The notes under the pieces are model-generated. The model did not search any database, had not been told where the DNA came from, and saw nothing but the letters and a program-made list of their open reading frames with translations. A DNA stretch of 64,000 bases, taken from Bacillota bacterium (lineage in GTDB: Bacteria; Bacillota; Clostridia; Christensenellales; Aristaeellaceae). The stretch is taken from the NCBI GenBank assembly GCA_023416585.1, contig JAEZHM010000023.1, positions 36,036-100,035 of the forward strand, written 5' to 3'. Below are positions 8,640-16,043 of this stretch, in pieces (the stretch's first letter is position 1; each line of letters opens with the position of its first letter). The translations under genes were made by a program, and so were the position numbers.

Positions 8640-9158
8640 ACGACAAGCGCCTTTGAATTGCTGGGCTTGAAAAGCGATGCGGATGCCCAGCAGGTGCGCT
8701 CTGCTTACCGCGCAAAAGTCAAAAGCTGCCACCCCGACCAGTTTACCGACCAGGAGGAGCAAAAAAAAGCCCAGGATCAGCTGATCGCGCTGAACCTGGC
8801 ATATGAAGAAGCGTTAAGGCTTGCCTCGGAAAAAAGGGTGGGGTTCAACCTTATCTCCCAGGAAGAGGCCAAGCGCTACGCCATCAAGCTGATGGAGCAG
8901 GGCAACCTGGAAAGCGCCCTTCGGCAATTGTGCCGTGCGGAATCGAAGGATGGCGACTGGTTCTATCTCCAAGGCCAGATTTTAATGGGCATGCGACAGT
9001 ATGAAACGGCCCACCAAAGCTACCGGGAAGCGGTGAGAAGGGAGCCGGACAATCTCAGGTTTCGCCAGGGTGCCTTGGATGCGGCGCTGGCCATCAAACG
9101 CCACAAACTTTTGCATTACCGGGTGGCGGGCTGGATCAAGGATTTGCTGAACAAATGA
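8640..9158 (+). CDS. J-domain protein with C-terminal TPR-like repeats, apparent ACG start
   Basis: A DnaJ-like J domain (residues about 4-65) is followed by TPR-like helices (about 75-150), about 172 residues in all. The J domain starts with AFELLGLKSDADAQQVRSAY and contains the HPD tripeptide (SCHPDQF) needed to stimulate Hsp70 ATPase. The usual starts are excluded: TGA at 8631 closes the frame, and the first ATG/GTG/TTG is TTG 8658, inside helix I and far from any ribosome site. AGGGAGGTGA at 8624-8633 is ideally placed for the ACG codon at 8640, giving M-TSAFELLGL. A non-canonical start or a point mutation of ATG is therefore likely. It lies just after murA and is probably co-transcribed. 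It is likely a co-chaperone; the target is unknown. Confidence 0.7.
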   Translation, partial: TTSAFELLGLKSDADAQQVRSAYRAKVKSCHPDQFTDQEEQKKAQDQLIALNLAYEEALRLASEKRVGFNLISQEEAKRYAIKLMEQGNLESALRQLCRAESKDGDWFYLQGQILMGMRQYETAHQSYREAVRREPDNLRFRQGALDAALAIKRHKLLHYRVAGWIKDLLNK

Positions 9159-9160
9159 TG

Positions 9161-9192
9161 AAGGCGTGTTTTTCAAAGGAAAGACATGCCTT
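9161..9192 (+). terminator. Terminator between converging genes
   Basis: A 14-bp stem with two G-U pairs (9161-9174 with 9179-9192) is followed by TTATATT. It can serve the murA operon from the left and the minus-strand gene ending at 9193 from the right. Confidence 0.55.
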
Positions 9193-9615
9193 TTATATTG
9201 AAGGATTTTCTGCCTGGCTTTCCTTCCTGGCGCGCATCATCTGCGCAAAGGCGTCCCGCTCCTTTTGCAGTTCCTTAAGCAGGTCGCAAAAACGCCAGTC
9301 CCGGTTGTTGGGCGTAAGCACGGCTTTCAATATGGATGACCCAGCCCCGGAATCCCTTAAAAGGGTGAGTACCTCCCGCAGGCGCTGCTCGGAAAAGCCG
9401 CACAACACCATGGCGCTTTGAGGGAAGGATTCCAGCATCGGCGGGCAGATCTCCGCTTCATCCAGACCGGCCAGTGCGCCCACACTCATGCCTGCCTCCT
9501 GCGGTTGTATTTCCTTGAGCGGAATATTCGCTTCCCGCAGTACGGCCTGCACCTTGTCGCCCTCCAAGCGGTAGGCGGAAAGACCGTATAACAATACCAG
9601 CTCGTTTGGTTCCAT
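9193..9615 (-). CDS. DUF3783-like hypothetical protein
   Basis: Cytoplasmic protein of 140 residues with no signal peptide or membrane segment. The central part ends in KAVLTPNNRDWRFCDLLKEL, which resembles the conserved LTPTN-x-W block of the Firmicutes DUF3783 family; I make this match from memory. The function is unknown. The C-terminal 30 residues are charged and helical. It is the last gene of a leftward cluster with GtrA and a glycosyltransferase-like membrane protein, starting six bases after the GtrA stop. Confidence 0.6.
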   Translation of the reverse strand: MEPNELVLLYGLSAYRLEGDKVQAVLREANIPLKEIQPQEAGMSVGALAGLDEAEICPPMLESFPQSAMVLCGFSEQRLREVLTLLRDSGAGSSILKAVLTPNNRDWRFCDLLKELQKERDAFAQMMRARKESQAENPSI

Positions 9616-9621
9616 GGCGGC

Positions 9622-10098
9622 CTACGCTTTCTTTTTGAATATTACCAGTTTGCTTGCAACATAGTTGAAAATGATCACCAGTACGTTCATGATCAGCTTG
9701 GCGATAAATTCATTCATGGAGAATACCTGTATGAGCAAAGACAAACCTGCCAGGTCAAACAGCAGCAGGGAGAGCACCCGCGCGCCGAAGAAGGAAAGAA
9801 CCTCCTGAATAAGCTCCCTGCGCGTAAGGTTCCGGCTCCTGAACACATACAGTTTATTGCCCACATAGGCAAAGGACACAGCGGCGATCCATGCGATGAC
9901 ACTGGCTACGGAATACCAGTAAAGCGGTGTGCGGAACCAAAGTATATATTCTGCGAGAATACGTTTGGGCTGTACCGCAAGGATAAGCCCACCGTAGACC
10001 AGCAGGTTCACGATGGTGGTCAGCACGCCGAACACCAGGTACAGTATAATCTCCCGCCGGCGTTCCTTGTCATTGAACAAGGTTTTTATTTTTTCCAT
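9622..10098 (-). CDS. GtrA family membrane protein
   Basis: Small polytopic membrane protein of about 158 residues with four predicted membrane segments, typical of the GtrA/DPMS family. These proteins help flip or handle polyprenyl-linked sugars, often beside GT-C glycosyltransferases. The motif EIILYLVFGVLTTIVNLLVY at the N-terminus and YVGNKLYVFRSR in the middle are characteristic. ATG at 10098 (MEKIKTLFNDKERRRE) is preferred over an upstream in-frame start. The nearby GT-C-like protein (10340-12304) supports a joint role in cell-surface glycosylation. Confidence 0.85.
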   Translation of the reverse strand: MEKIKTLFNDKERRREIILYLVFGVLTTIVNLLVYGGLILAVQPKRILAEYILWFRTPLYWYSVASVIAWIAAVSFAYVGNKLYVFRSRNLTRRELIQEVLSFFGARVLSLLLFDLAGLSLLIQVFSMNEFIAKLIMNVLVIIFNYVASKLVIFKKKA

Positions 10099-10108
10099 GA
10101 TCTTGCCT

Positions 10109-10327
10109 CTATTCCGCTTCCCCTGTGTCGCCCCTGGCATAGCCTACCGACAGCAGGCTTACTATGGGCAAGGTGTGGGGTTTTTTAAGTTTTACGGAGG
10201 TATAGGTAAACTCCTCTTGATTGAAACGAACGATGACGATATTTTGCTGCACTATTTGGCCGTCTATGAGCAGTATGGCCTTGATGCGCCGGCCATGATC
10301 CATGGAGTAGCGCAGGAACTCATCCAT
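10109..10327 (-). CDS. Small hypothetical protein
   Basis: Protein of 72 residues, not recognised. It has no membrane segment. It shows alternating strands (AILLIDGQIVQQNIVIVRF, then FTYTSVKLKKPHTLPIVSLL) suggesting a small beta-rich fold, and an acidic C-terminus ending SVGYARGDTGEAE. A good ribosome site (GAGGGGT) precedes ATG 10327. The gene fits tightly between the GT-C-like gene upstream (13-base gap) and GtrA downstream (11-base gap), so it is translated as part of the operon. Confidence 0.6.
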   Translation of the reverse strand: MDEFLRYSMDHGRRIKAILLIDGQIVQQNIVIVRFNQEEFTYTSVKLKKPHTLPIVSLLSVGYARGDTGEAE

Positions 10328-10339
10328 GTTTTACCCCTC

Positions 10340-12304
10340 TCAGCCGGCTTGGCGGTACTTTTCCGGCACCATATAAATCGATATCTCCCCGTTATCGCTG
10401 GCATAACTTAGGGGAAACAACGTTTCCAGGCCCATGAAATCTATTTCAAGGTTATCGCGTTCGTAGCTGGAGATCATGATGTACTCCACCTTATATTTTT
10501 TGAGCACATCCAGGTTGTTTTCCGGGTTTTCGTAAAAGCGGATAATATCCTGTTTTCTTGTGGTGGTATCAAATCCGTGGAAGTACAGCCATAGGTCGGT
10601 CCCGCATATGATGGTGCGCCCGGCCAGGGAACTGACGGGGTTCAAGTGCTGCGCATACCCTGTGAGGAACACCGCATGAGGCGGTGTATCCGCCTCAATA
10701 TAGGCGGCAGCGTCAATATCCTCCTTGGAGAAGGATTGATAGTCGCTGATTGTTTCCCGGGCAAGGGTCAGCCCGGCACTCAAAAATAGGAATACTGCGG
10801 CAAAGGCGGCCAGAAGGTAGCGCCCCCGAAGTCCCTTTAAACGGTCAAAGAGCGTTACGGCGTAATCTGCCGCCAAGATGGCGCCGATCATGTACCATAT
10901 ATAAAACAGTTTGTTGTTGTCATATTCGTTGGGCTGGAAGCGGATGAACTCCGCTGCCAGAAAGATTATGAATGCTCCGGCAGCCAAAAAGCGGTGCCGA
11001 GGGTTTTTCTCCATCAGCGCGCACAAAAGCAGGATCACGGGAATGCCGATGTTTTTCAGGTAGAACCACAGGTAAAAATCGATCATTCCCTCGCCCTTTG
11101 GATTGTTAACCCAGTTAAACTGGAACCTTATAAAATTATCGCTGCCGGAGGCCTGTTTGAATGTCCAGGTAAATAGCTGCGGCGCGGCCAGCAATACCGC
11201 AATAACCCCGTATATGAGCCATGGCAGAAAGCTTCTCTTCTCTTCATTCTTTGGCGTATGTAAAAGCGTGTAGAGTAAAAACCCTCCGCTCATCAGCCCC
11301 AGCGCCAGGAAGGAATGGGTGTGGATGAGGGGAAGCCCACCGGCCCATACACCCAGCAATACCAGATGGCGGATGTTTCCCGCACTTTCCCGTTTGGATG
11401 GGGCAAAAGCGGTAAACAATAGATAAATGCAGGGCAGCACCATGGTCCAGCCGCCAAGAATTGTGCGCTGGGGGATCATAAGGTCGGCGATCACATTGCT
11501 CCAGCGCAGGTTGTAGGGGTCGGGATAGTTGGTAGGCGTCTTGTAATAGCCGTCCATCACCTCGTGCAGCCGCTCTTGCCAATCGGGAGCCGCCCGGTCA
11601 AAAGTGTACAAAAAGCCCAGCCCGCCGTTCAAAAAGAAAAGAAGCGATGCCAGGATCACGGCACGGCGGCTGCCTGCCATCTCCCGGGCTACAAGCAGAT
11701 ATCCCGCAAAGCACAACGCCATCATCAGCGTGCCGGGTACGACCAGGGATAATTGCAGGGAAAAGCCAAACATGTACAGCGTGGTGGAGAGGCTGTCCAT
11801 CAGGAAGGGATAAGATAGCAGCTCCCCTGGAAGAATGCTGTAATCCGGGGGAAAGGAAGCGTCGCGGAGGCTGGTGAGGATGGCCGTATGCAGCGGAAGA
11901 TCGCCGTAGGTGCTTTGGCCTACATGATAGCTTCCGTCCGCGGCCGGGCGCAGATTGTGGGTGTATTGCAGATAGCCGCCAAGTATGGTAAGCGGTAACG
12001 CCACAAACAGAAGAATTTTGAGAAATGAGGCTTCTTCCTCGTCCCATCTTTTCAGGGGACGCTTTTTATCGCGAAGGAAATAGGAACCGGCCGTAAGAAG
12101 GACCAAAGGGGCCAGCGCCACATAATGGCCTGTCCTGCTGAACTTCAAAAAAAAGGCCATGATAGCCGGCAGCCACATGAGCAGGAACAGCCCCAGGGAA
12201 AGCCCCAGCCACCAGCGGGTAAGGGGTTTGTGGGAGGGCAGCAGGAAGCGGACGATGACCATACCGCAGAGAAGGTATAACAATAAAAATGCCGCGGCAG
12301 CCAT
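10340..12304 (-). CDS. Multi-pass membrane protein, GT-C glycosyltransferase-like
   Basis: Protein of 654 residues with about 12 membrane segments and a short C-terminal extracellular domain. An acidic motif in the first large loop (QSTYGDLPLHTAILTSL) and the distal domain with HAVFLTGYAQHLNPVSSLAGR followed by YKVEYIMISSYE are patterns seen in PMT/ArnT-like GT-C enzymes, which take sugars from polyprenyl phosphates outside the cell. I do not recognise a specific family. ATG 12304 follows GGGAGGTGAT. It heads the leftward operon with GtrA and is likely involved in cell-wall polymer or glycoprotein decoration. Confidence 0.75.
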   Translation of the reverse strand: MAAAAFLLLYLLCGMVIVRFLLPSHKPLTRWWLGLSLGLFLLMWLPAIMAFFLKFSRTGHYVALAPLVLLTAGSYFLRDKKRPLKRWDEEEASFLKILLFVALPLTILGGYLQYTHNLRPAADGSYHVGQSTYGDLPLHTAILTSLRDASFPPDYSILPGELLSYPFLMDSLSTTLYMFGFSLQLSLVVPGTLMMALCFAGYLLVAREMAGSRRAVILASLLFFLNGGLGFLYTFDRAAPDWQERLHEVMDGYYKTPTNYPDPYNLRWSNVIADLMIPQRTILGGWTMVLPCIYLLFTAFAPSKRESAGNIRHLVLLGVWAGGLPLIHTHSFLALGLMSGGFLLYTLLHTPKNEEKRSFLPWLIYGVIAVLLAAPQLFTWTFKQASGSDNFIRFQFNWVNNPKGEGMIDFYLWFYLKNIGIPVILLLCALMEKNPRHRFLAAGAFIIFLAAEFIRFQPNEYDNNKLFYIWYMIGAILAADYAVTLFDRLKGLRGRYLLAAFAAVFLFLSAGLTLARETISDYQSFSKEDIDAAAYIEADTPPHAVFLTGYAQHLNPVSSLAGRTIICGTDLWLYFHGFDTTTRKQDIIRFYENPENNLDVLKKYKVEYIMISSYERDNLEIDFMGLETLFPLSYASDNGEISIYMVPEKYRQAG

Positions 12305-12496
12305 TACATCACCTCCCTATAATTATTAACTATGGTTTTACACCTTCAGTCGCCGCGGCGACAGACATCCCGTCTGGCTCAATCGTCGCACTACTCACTG
12401 CGTTCGCATTGCTCGTTTCGCCAGCCTCCTCCGCACCGCCAACTTCCGCCACTGGCAAGGCGGTGTGAAGGAGCCTGAAGAGGGAGCCGTTTGGAA

Positions 12497-12622
12497 AGCC
12501 TTCCCCTTGAGGGGAAGGTGGCGCCGCAGCGCCGGATGAGGTGACCGGCACTATCGTCTATACAGCCATTTCCACCTCATCAGTCTCCTTTGTCGACAGC
12601 TTCCCCTCAAGGGGAAGCCTTG
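12497..12622. repeat. Palindromic intergenic repeat, copy 1 (MITE-like)
   Basis: An element of about 126 bp. Each end carries the palindrome TTCCCCTTGAGGGGAA (12501-12516 and 12601-12616) in inverted orientation, and inside these is the inverted pair GGATGAGGTG/CACCTCATC. No coding potential. A second copy lies at 22056-22180. To its left (12340-12495) is a GC-rich stretch that looks like remains of similar repeats (an AAGGCGGTGTGAAGGAGCC block). The rest of 12305-12749 has no gene. Confidence 0.7.
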
Positions 12623-12707
12623 GCTTGTCCTTCATATACCCTATTTACATGTTGATCTCTGCAAATATCTGCTTATTTTCCCCATTATGAAGTGTTTGAG
12701 TGAGGTT

Positions 12708-12740
12708 GCGGGGAGAATTTTTTCAAAAAGTTCTCCCCGC
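12708..12740 (-). terminator. Hairpin at the end of the M42 peptidase operon
   Basis: A perfect 10-bp stem GCGGGGAGAA/TTCTCCCCGC (12708-12717 with 12731-12740) with an A/T-rich loop lies just beyond the stop of the last peptidase gene. No U-run follows on the minus strand, so termination is likely but not certain. Confidence 0.45.
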
Positions 12741-12749
12741 ATACTCTAA

Positions 12750-13742
12750 CTAAAACTTCATGTTTACGAACTCCGCAAGCACCTTCAGCGCGCCGTCCAT
12801 GTCGCGCATATCAATGGTTTCGCAGGCGGTATGGACATAGCGGCAGGGGATGGAAACGGTGCCCACGGGAAGCCCGCCCCTGGCCTGCTGCATGGCGCCG
12901 GCATCGGTGCCGCCAAAGGGCAGCACTTCCCGCTGGGCGCTTACGCCGGCCTTTTGTGCGGCTAAAAAGAGGGCATCGCGAACCACGGGACTGGAGATGC
13001 TGGCGCGGTCCATGATCTTCACGGCGGGGCCCTGGCCCAGCTTCAATGCGGGAATCTTCGTCTCGGGGGTATCGCCCCACAGCGTCACATCCAGGGCAAC
13101 GCCAAGATCGGGTTCCTTTGCAAATGCGGCCGTGTGGGCGCCGCGGCAGCCTACCTCCTCCTGGGTGGAGAAGACGGCGATCATGGTGTTATTGGTATCC
13201 TTGACTGTCTGCAATAGGGATACCAGCAGCGCGCAGGCGCAGCGGTCATCCATGGCGGGGGCGGACACACGGTTCTTGCCCAGGCGGAACGCTTCGCCAT
13301 TGTAGACGGCCGCATCGCCGATGTTCACCATTTTGATGGCTTCCTCCCGGCTTTCGGCGCCGATATCAATGAACAGGTGTTTCATGGCCTGGGTCTCGCC
13401 TTCGGGCACGGGCTGGCTGACAAGCACGCCCTGTACGCCATTGGCGAAGGATACGCGCCGGGCAAGCGATACGTGAATGTTGATGCCGCCAAGGGGCATG
13501 ACGCGCAGGAAGCCTTCTTTTTCGATATCGGTCACCACAAAGCCGATGTGGTCCATGTGGGCGCTGATCATGATGCGCTTTCCGCCGGGCTTTCCCTCTT
13601 TGACGGCGATCAGGTTGCCCATCACGTCCGTCTCGAAGGAATTCACATAAGGCTTGATCAGGGGCTTTATCGCGTCCGCCACGGTATGTTCCGCGCCGGT
13701 GGGGCCTACGGGGGCCAGGAGCGTTTTCAAAATTTCAAACAT
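12750..13742 (-). CDS. M42 family aminopeptidase (FrvX/PepA-like), third of three
   Basis: Cytoplasmic dinuclear-metal aminopeptidase of 330 residues, a normal family length. Metal ligands and catalytic residues are visible: SAHMDHIGFVV, AMDDRCACALL, TQEEVGCRGAHTAAF, VALDVTLWGDTPE and CRYVHTACETIDMRD. M42 enzymes form large tetrahedral complexes that trim peptides to amino acids. AAAGGAGAG precedes ATG 13742. It is the last gene of three consecutive M42 genes that share the operon but differ considerably in sequence, suggesting different residue preferences or a mixed complex. Confidence 0.9.
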   Translation of the reverse strand: MFEILKTLLAPVGPTGAEHTVADAIKPLIKPYVNSFETDVMGNLIAVKEGKPGGKRIMISAHMDHIGFVVTDIEKEGFLRVMPLGGINIHVSLARRVSFANGVQGVLVSQPVPEGETQAMKHLFIDIGAESREEAIKMVNIGDAAVYNGEAFRLGKNRVSAPAMDDRCACALLVSLLQTVKDTNNTMIAVFSTQEEVGCRGAHTAAFAKEPDLGVALDVTLWGDTPETKIPALKLGQGPAVKIMDRASISSPVVRDALFLAAQKAGVSAQREVLPFGGTDAGAMQQARGGLPVGTVSIPCRYVHTACETIDMRDMDGALKVLAEFVNMKF

Positions 13743-13763
13743 ACGTATTCTCTCCTTTGCGCA

Positions 13764-14777
13764 TCACACAGTGGGATGCTTCAAAAAGTCATGTGCCAGC
13801 CGGTACTGGGCATCTACGTCGCTTTCCTTCACCACTGAGGAAGGGCTATGAATGTAGCGGCAGGGCACGCTCAATACACAGGTGGCTACGCCGGCCCGGG
13901 ATTTGTGAATGGCGCCGCTGTCATTGCCCCCGGAAACGCTGCGCTTTAACTGATGGGGGATCTTGTTTTCCCTGGCGGTGCGCAATATAGCCTCATACAG
14001 CGGCCGGTTTACCAGAGATGCATTGTCCATGAAGCTGACGGCTACGCCGTCCCCTGCGCGGCACACCTGCATGGTTTCCTTAACGTCGCCCATATCGTTG
14101 CAAGTGGTGCCTTCCAGCACCAGCGCCATGTCCGGGGCAGCCGAAAATGCTCCGCCTGCGGCGCCGCGGCAGCCCACCTCTTCCTCAGAGGTGAAGAGGC
14201 AGGTAACATCGCCTGGATACGTATCCTCCAGCACTTTTAAAAGGCTCAGGCAGCCCACGCGGTCGTCCAGCGCCTTGGCGCAGAGGAAGCCGTCGCCAAA
14301 GGGGGTATAGGGCGTATCGAATGTTACATAGCTGCCCTGGGGGCATTCCGACAGCGCCTCATCCTTATTCTTTGCGCCGATGTCCACATAGATGCTGTCG
14401 TACTGCAGAACTTTCTTACGGTCATCCGGCGACTGCAAATGGATGGCCATGGCTCCGATAACGCCGGGAACGGCCTTGTCCCCCACCAGTACACGCTTGC
14501 TGATGACCACCCTGGGGTCCACGCCGCCTACCGGCTGGATGCGCAAAAGCCCCTCCTCGGTGGCGGAGGTGACAATGAAGCCTACCTCGTCCATATGTGC
14601 GGCCAGCAGGATGTGGGGCATATTTTGATCCGTGCCTTTTTTGAAGGCCGCCACATTGCCCATGCGGTCGATGGTCACAGAATCGCAATACGGACGGCAG
14701 GCCTCCATCAGCGCTTTGCGGATCTCCTGCTCATGGCCGCTTACGCCGCGAATCAGGCAAAGTTCTTTCAAATCCAT
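13764..14777 (-). CDS. M42 family aminopeptidase, second of three
   Basis: Second M42 metallo-aminopeptidase, 337 residues. Motifs: LAAHMDEVGFIVTS, ALDDRVGCLSLLKV, TSEEEVGCRGAAGGAF, LEGTTCNDMGD and CRYIHSPSSVVKESD. The acidic ligand region LEGTTCND differs from ALDVCHA/ALDVTLW in the two neighbours, as seen among M42 subtypes (the EGTTAAD type). The start ATG 14777 lies inside the end of the upstream gene (10-base overlap), which indicates translational coupling. Confidence 0.9.
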   Translation of the reverse strand: MDLKELCLIRGVSGHEQEIRKALMEACRPYCDSVTIDRMGNVAAFKKGTDQNMPHILLAAHMDEVGFIVTSATEEGLLRIQPVGGVDPRVVISKRVLVGDKAVPGVIGAMAIHLQSPDDRKKVLQYDSIYVDIGAKNKDEALSECPQGSYVTFDTPYTPFGDGFLCAKALDDRVGCLSLLKVLEDTYPGDVTCLFTSEEEVGCRGAAGGAFSAAPDMALVLEGTTCNDMGDVKETMQVCRAGDGVAVSFMDNASLVNRPLYEAILRTARENKIPHQLKRSVSGGNDSGAIHKSRAGVATCVLSVPCRYIHSPSSVVKESDVDAQYRLAHDFLKHPTV

Positions 14778-15805
14778 AGGTCATCCTCCCAGCCGGCGGT
14801 AAGCTCCGCAAGGAAATGGCTTAGAAGCCGTCCGCCTTCCGATAGTACGCCAAGGTCAATGGTTTCCACGGTGGTATGCATGTACTTGAGCGGCAGCTCC
14901 AGCAAAATGGAAGGCACGCCGGAACGGCTGATTTGAAGCTCGTCGCAGTCGGTGGAGGTGCTTCTGGCATCCACTTCTGTCTGCAGGTTCACGTTATGCT
15001 TTTTCGCTGTATCCAACAGCCGCTTTACAAGCTTGGGCTGCAAATAGGGGCCAATCGCCGTGACCATGCTGCCCAGGTCACTGGTGGTATCCGGGCGGCT
15101 GCCGGGAATGGTGGCATGGCATACATCCAGGGCGATGGCCAGATCTGGTTCAAGATTAAAAGCTGCTGCCCTGGCGCCCCGGCTGCCTACCTCCTCCTGG
15201 GTGGTGGCCACAAAGTACACATCGGCATCGTGCTGCATTTTCTTGAGCTTTTCCGCCGCTGCCAGCATGATGCCGACGCAAGCCCTGTCATCCATGGTCT
15301 TGCAGGCGAAACGGTTGTTTTTAAGCTTCGTGGCGGGGGTGTTGAATGTGATGTGGTCGCCAATCTGCACCAATTCCCGCACCTTTTCCGGTGGCAGACC
15401 TACATCCACAAACAGGTCTTCCCGAAGGTAATTCTTTTTTTGTTCCTCGTTGGTAAGCAAATGCGGCGGCTTTGCCCCAATGGTTCCGAACAGCTTCTCT
15501 TTTCCGTAGACCCATACCTGGCCGCCTGGCAGGATACGGGGGTCCACGCCGCCTACATTACCCATACGGATGCAGCCGTCGTCCTCGATTTTTACAACCA
15601 TCAGGCCGATTTCATCCATATGGGCAGCCAGCATCACCTTGGGGCCCAAGCCCTTTTTATGGGCGATGACGTTGTACATGCAGTCGATAGACACCTCGTC
15701 GCAATAAGGCTCGAACTGCTTTTTCACATATTCCGCCACCGCCTGTTCGTTGCCGGAAAGGCCGGGCAGCGCCGATACCTCGGCAAGGAAGGCCTCGATT
15801 TCCAT
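14768..15805 (-). CDS. M42 family aminopeptidase, first of three
   Basis: First gene of the tandem set, 345 residues. Motifs: LAAHMDEIGLMVVK, TMDDRACVGIMLAA, TQEEVGSRGARAAAF, ALDVCHATIPGSRPDT and LKYMHTTVETIDLG. It contains the family signature at the N-terminus (LPGLSGNEQAVAEYV). AAAGGAGGAAT precedes ATG 15805, and a promoter lies at 15852-15880. Together the three enzymes probably digest imported or intracellular peptides. Confidence 0.92.
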   Translation of the reverse strand: MEIEAFLAEVSALPGLSGNEQAVAEYVKKQFEPYCDEVSIDCMYNVIAHKKGLGPKVMLAAHMDEIGLMVVKIEDDGCIRMGNVGGVDPRILPGGQVWVYGKEKLFGTIGAKPPHLLTNEEQKKNYLREDLFVDVGLPPEKVRELVQIGDHITFNTPATKLKNNRFACKTMDDRACVGIMLAAAEKLKKMQHDADVYFVATTQEEVGSRGARAAAFNLEPDLAIALDVCHATIPGSRPDTTSDLGSMVTAIGPYLQPKLVKRLLDTAKKHNVNLQTEVDARSTSTDCDELQISRSGVPSILLELPLKYMHTTVETIDLGVLSEGGRLLSHFLAELTAGWEDDLWI

Positions 15806-15851
15806 GGGATTCCTCCTTTGATCATCGCGCCGGCCGGGCGCGGATGGTCAT

Positions 15852-15880
15852 AGTATAGCATGATGCGGTGATTTTCTCAA
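15852..15880 (-). promoter_or_regulatory. Promoter of the M42 peptidase operon
   Basis: On the minus strand, -35 TTGAGA (complement of 15875-15880), 17 bases, -10 TATACT (complement of 15852-15857), about 45 bases before ATG 15805. A GC-rich palindrome (GCGCCCGGCCGGCGCG) follows in the leader. Confidence 0.55.
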
Positions 15881-16043
15881 ATATATCCATACTGAATCAA
15901 GGCATGCTTTTCAAAGAAGGAACTCAAAATGAAAAGGTGCTGTTTTTGCGGCAGGAATACACCCTTTGCGGAAAGAATAGAATAAGGATACCGCGTTTTT
16001 TGACCGTCTATTATTTTGCAATTGTCTGGAGCGTGAGAGCGTA

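Noticed and set aside
12340..12495. Possible short gene in the intergenic region (73-residue minus frame at 12330-12551)
   Set aside because: It spans the palindromic repeat and has no ribosome site; composition matches repeat DNA.
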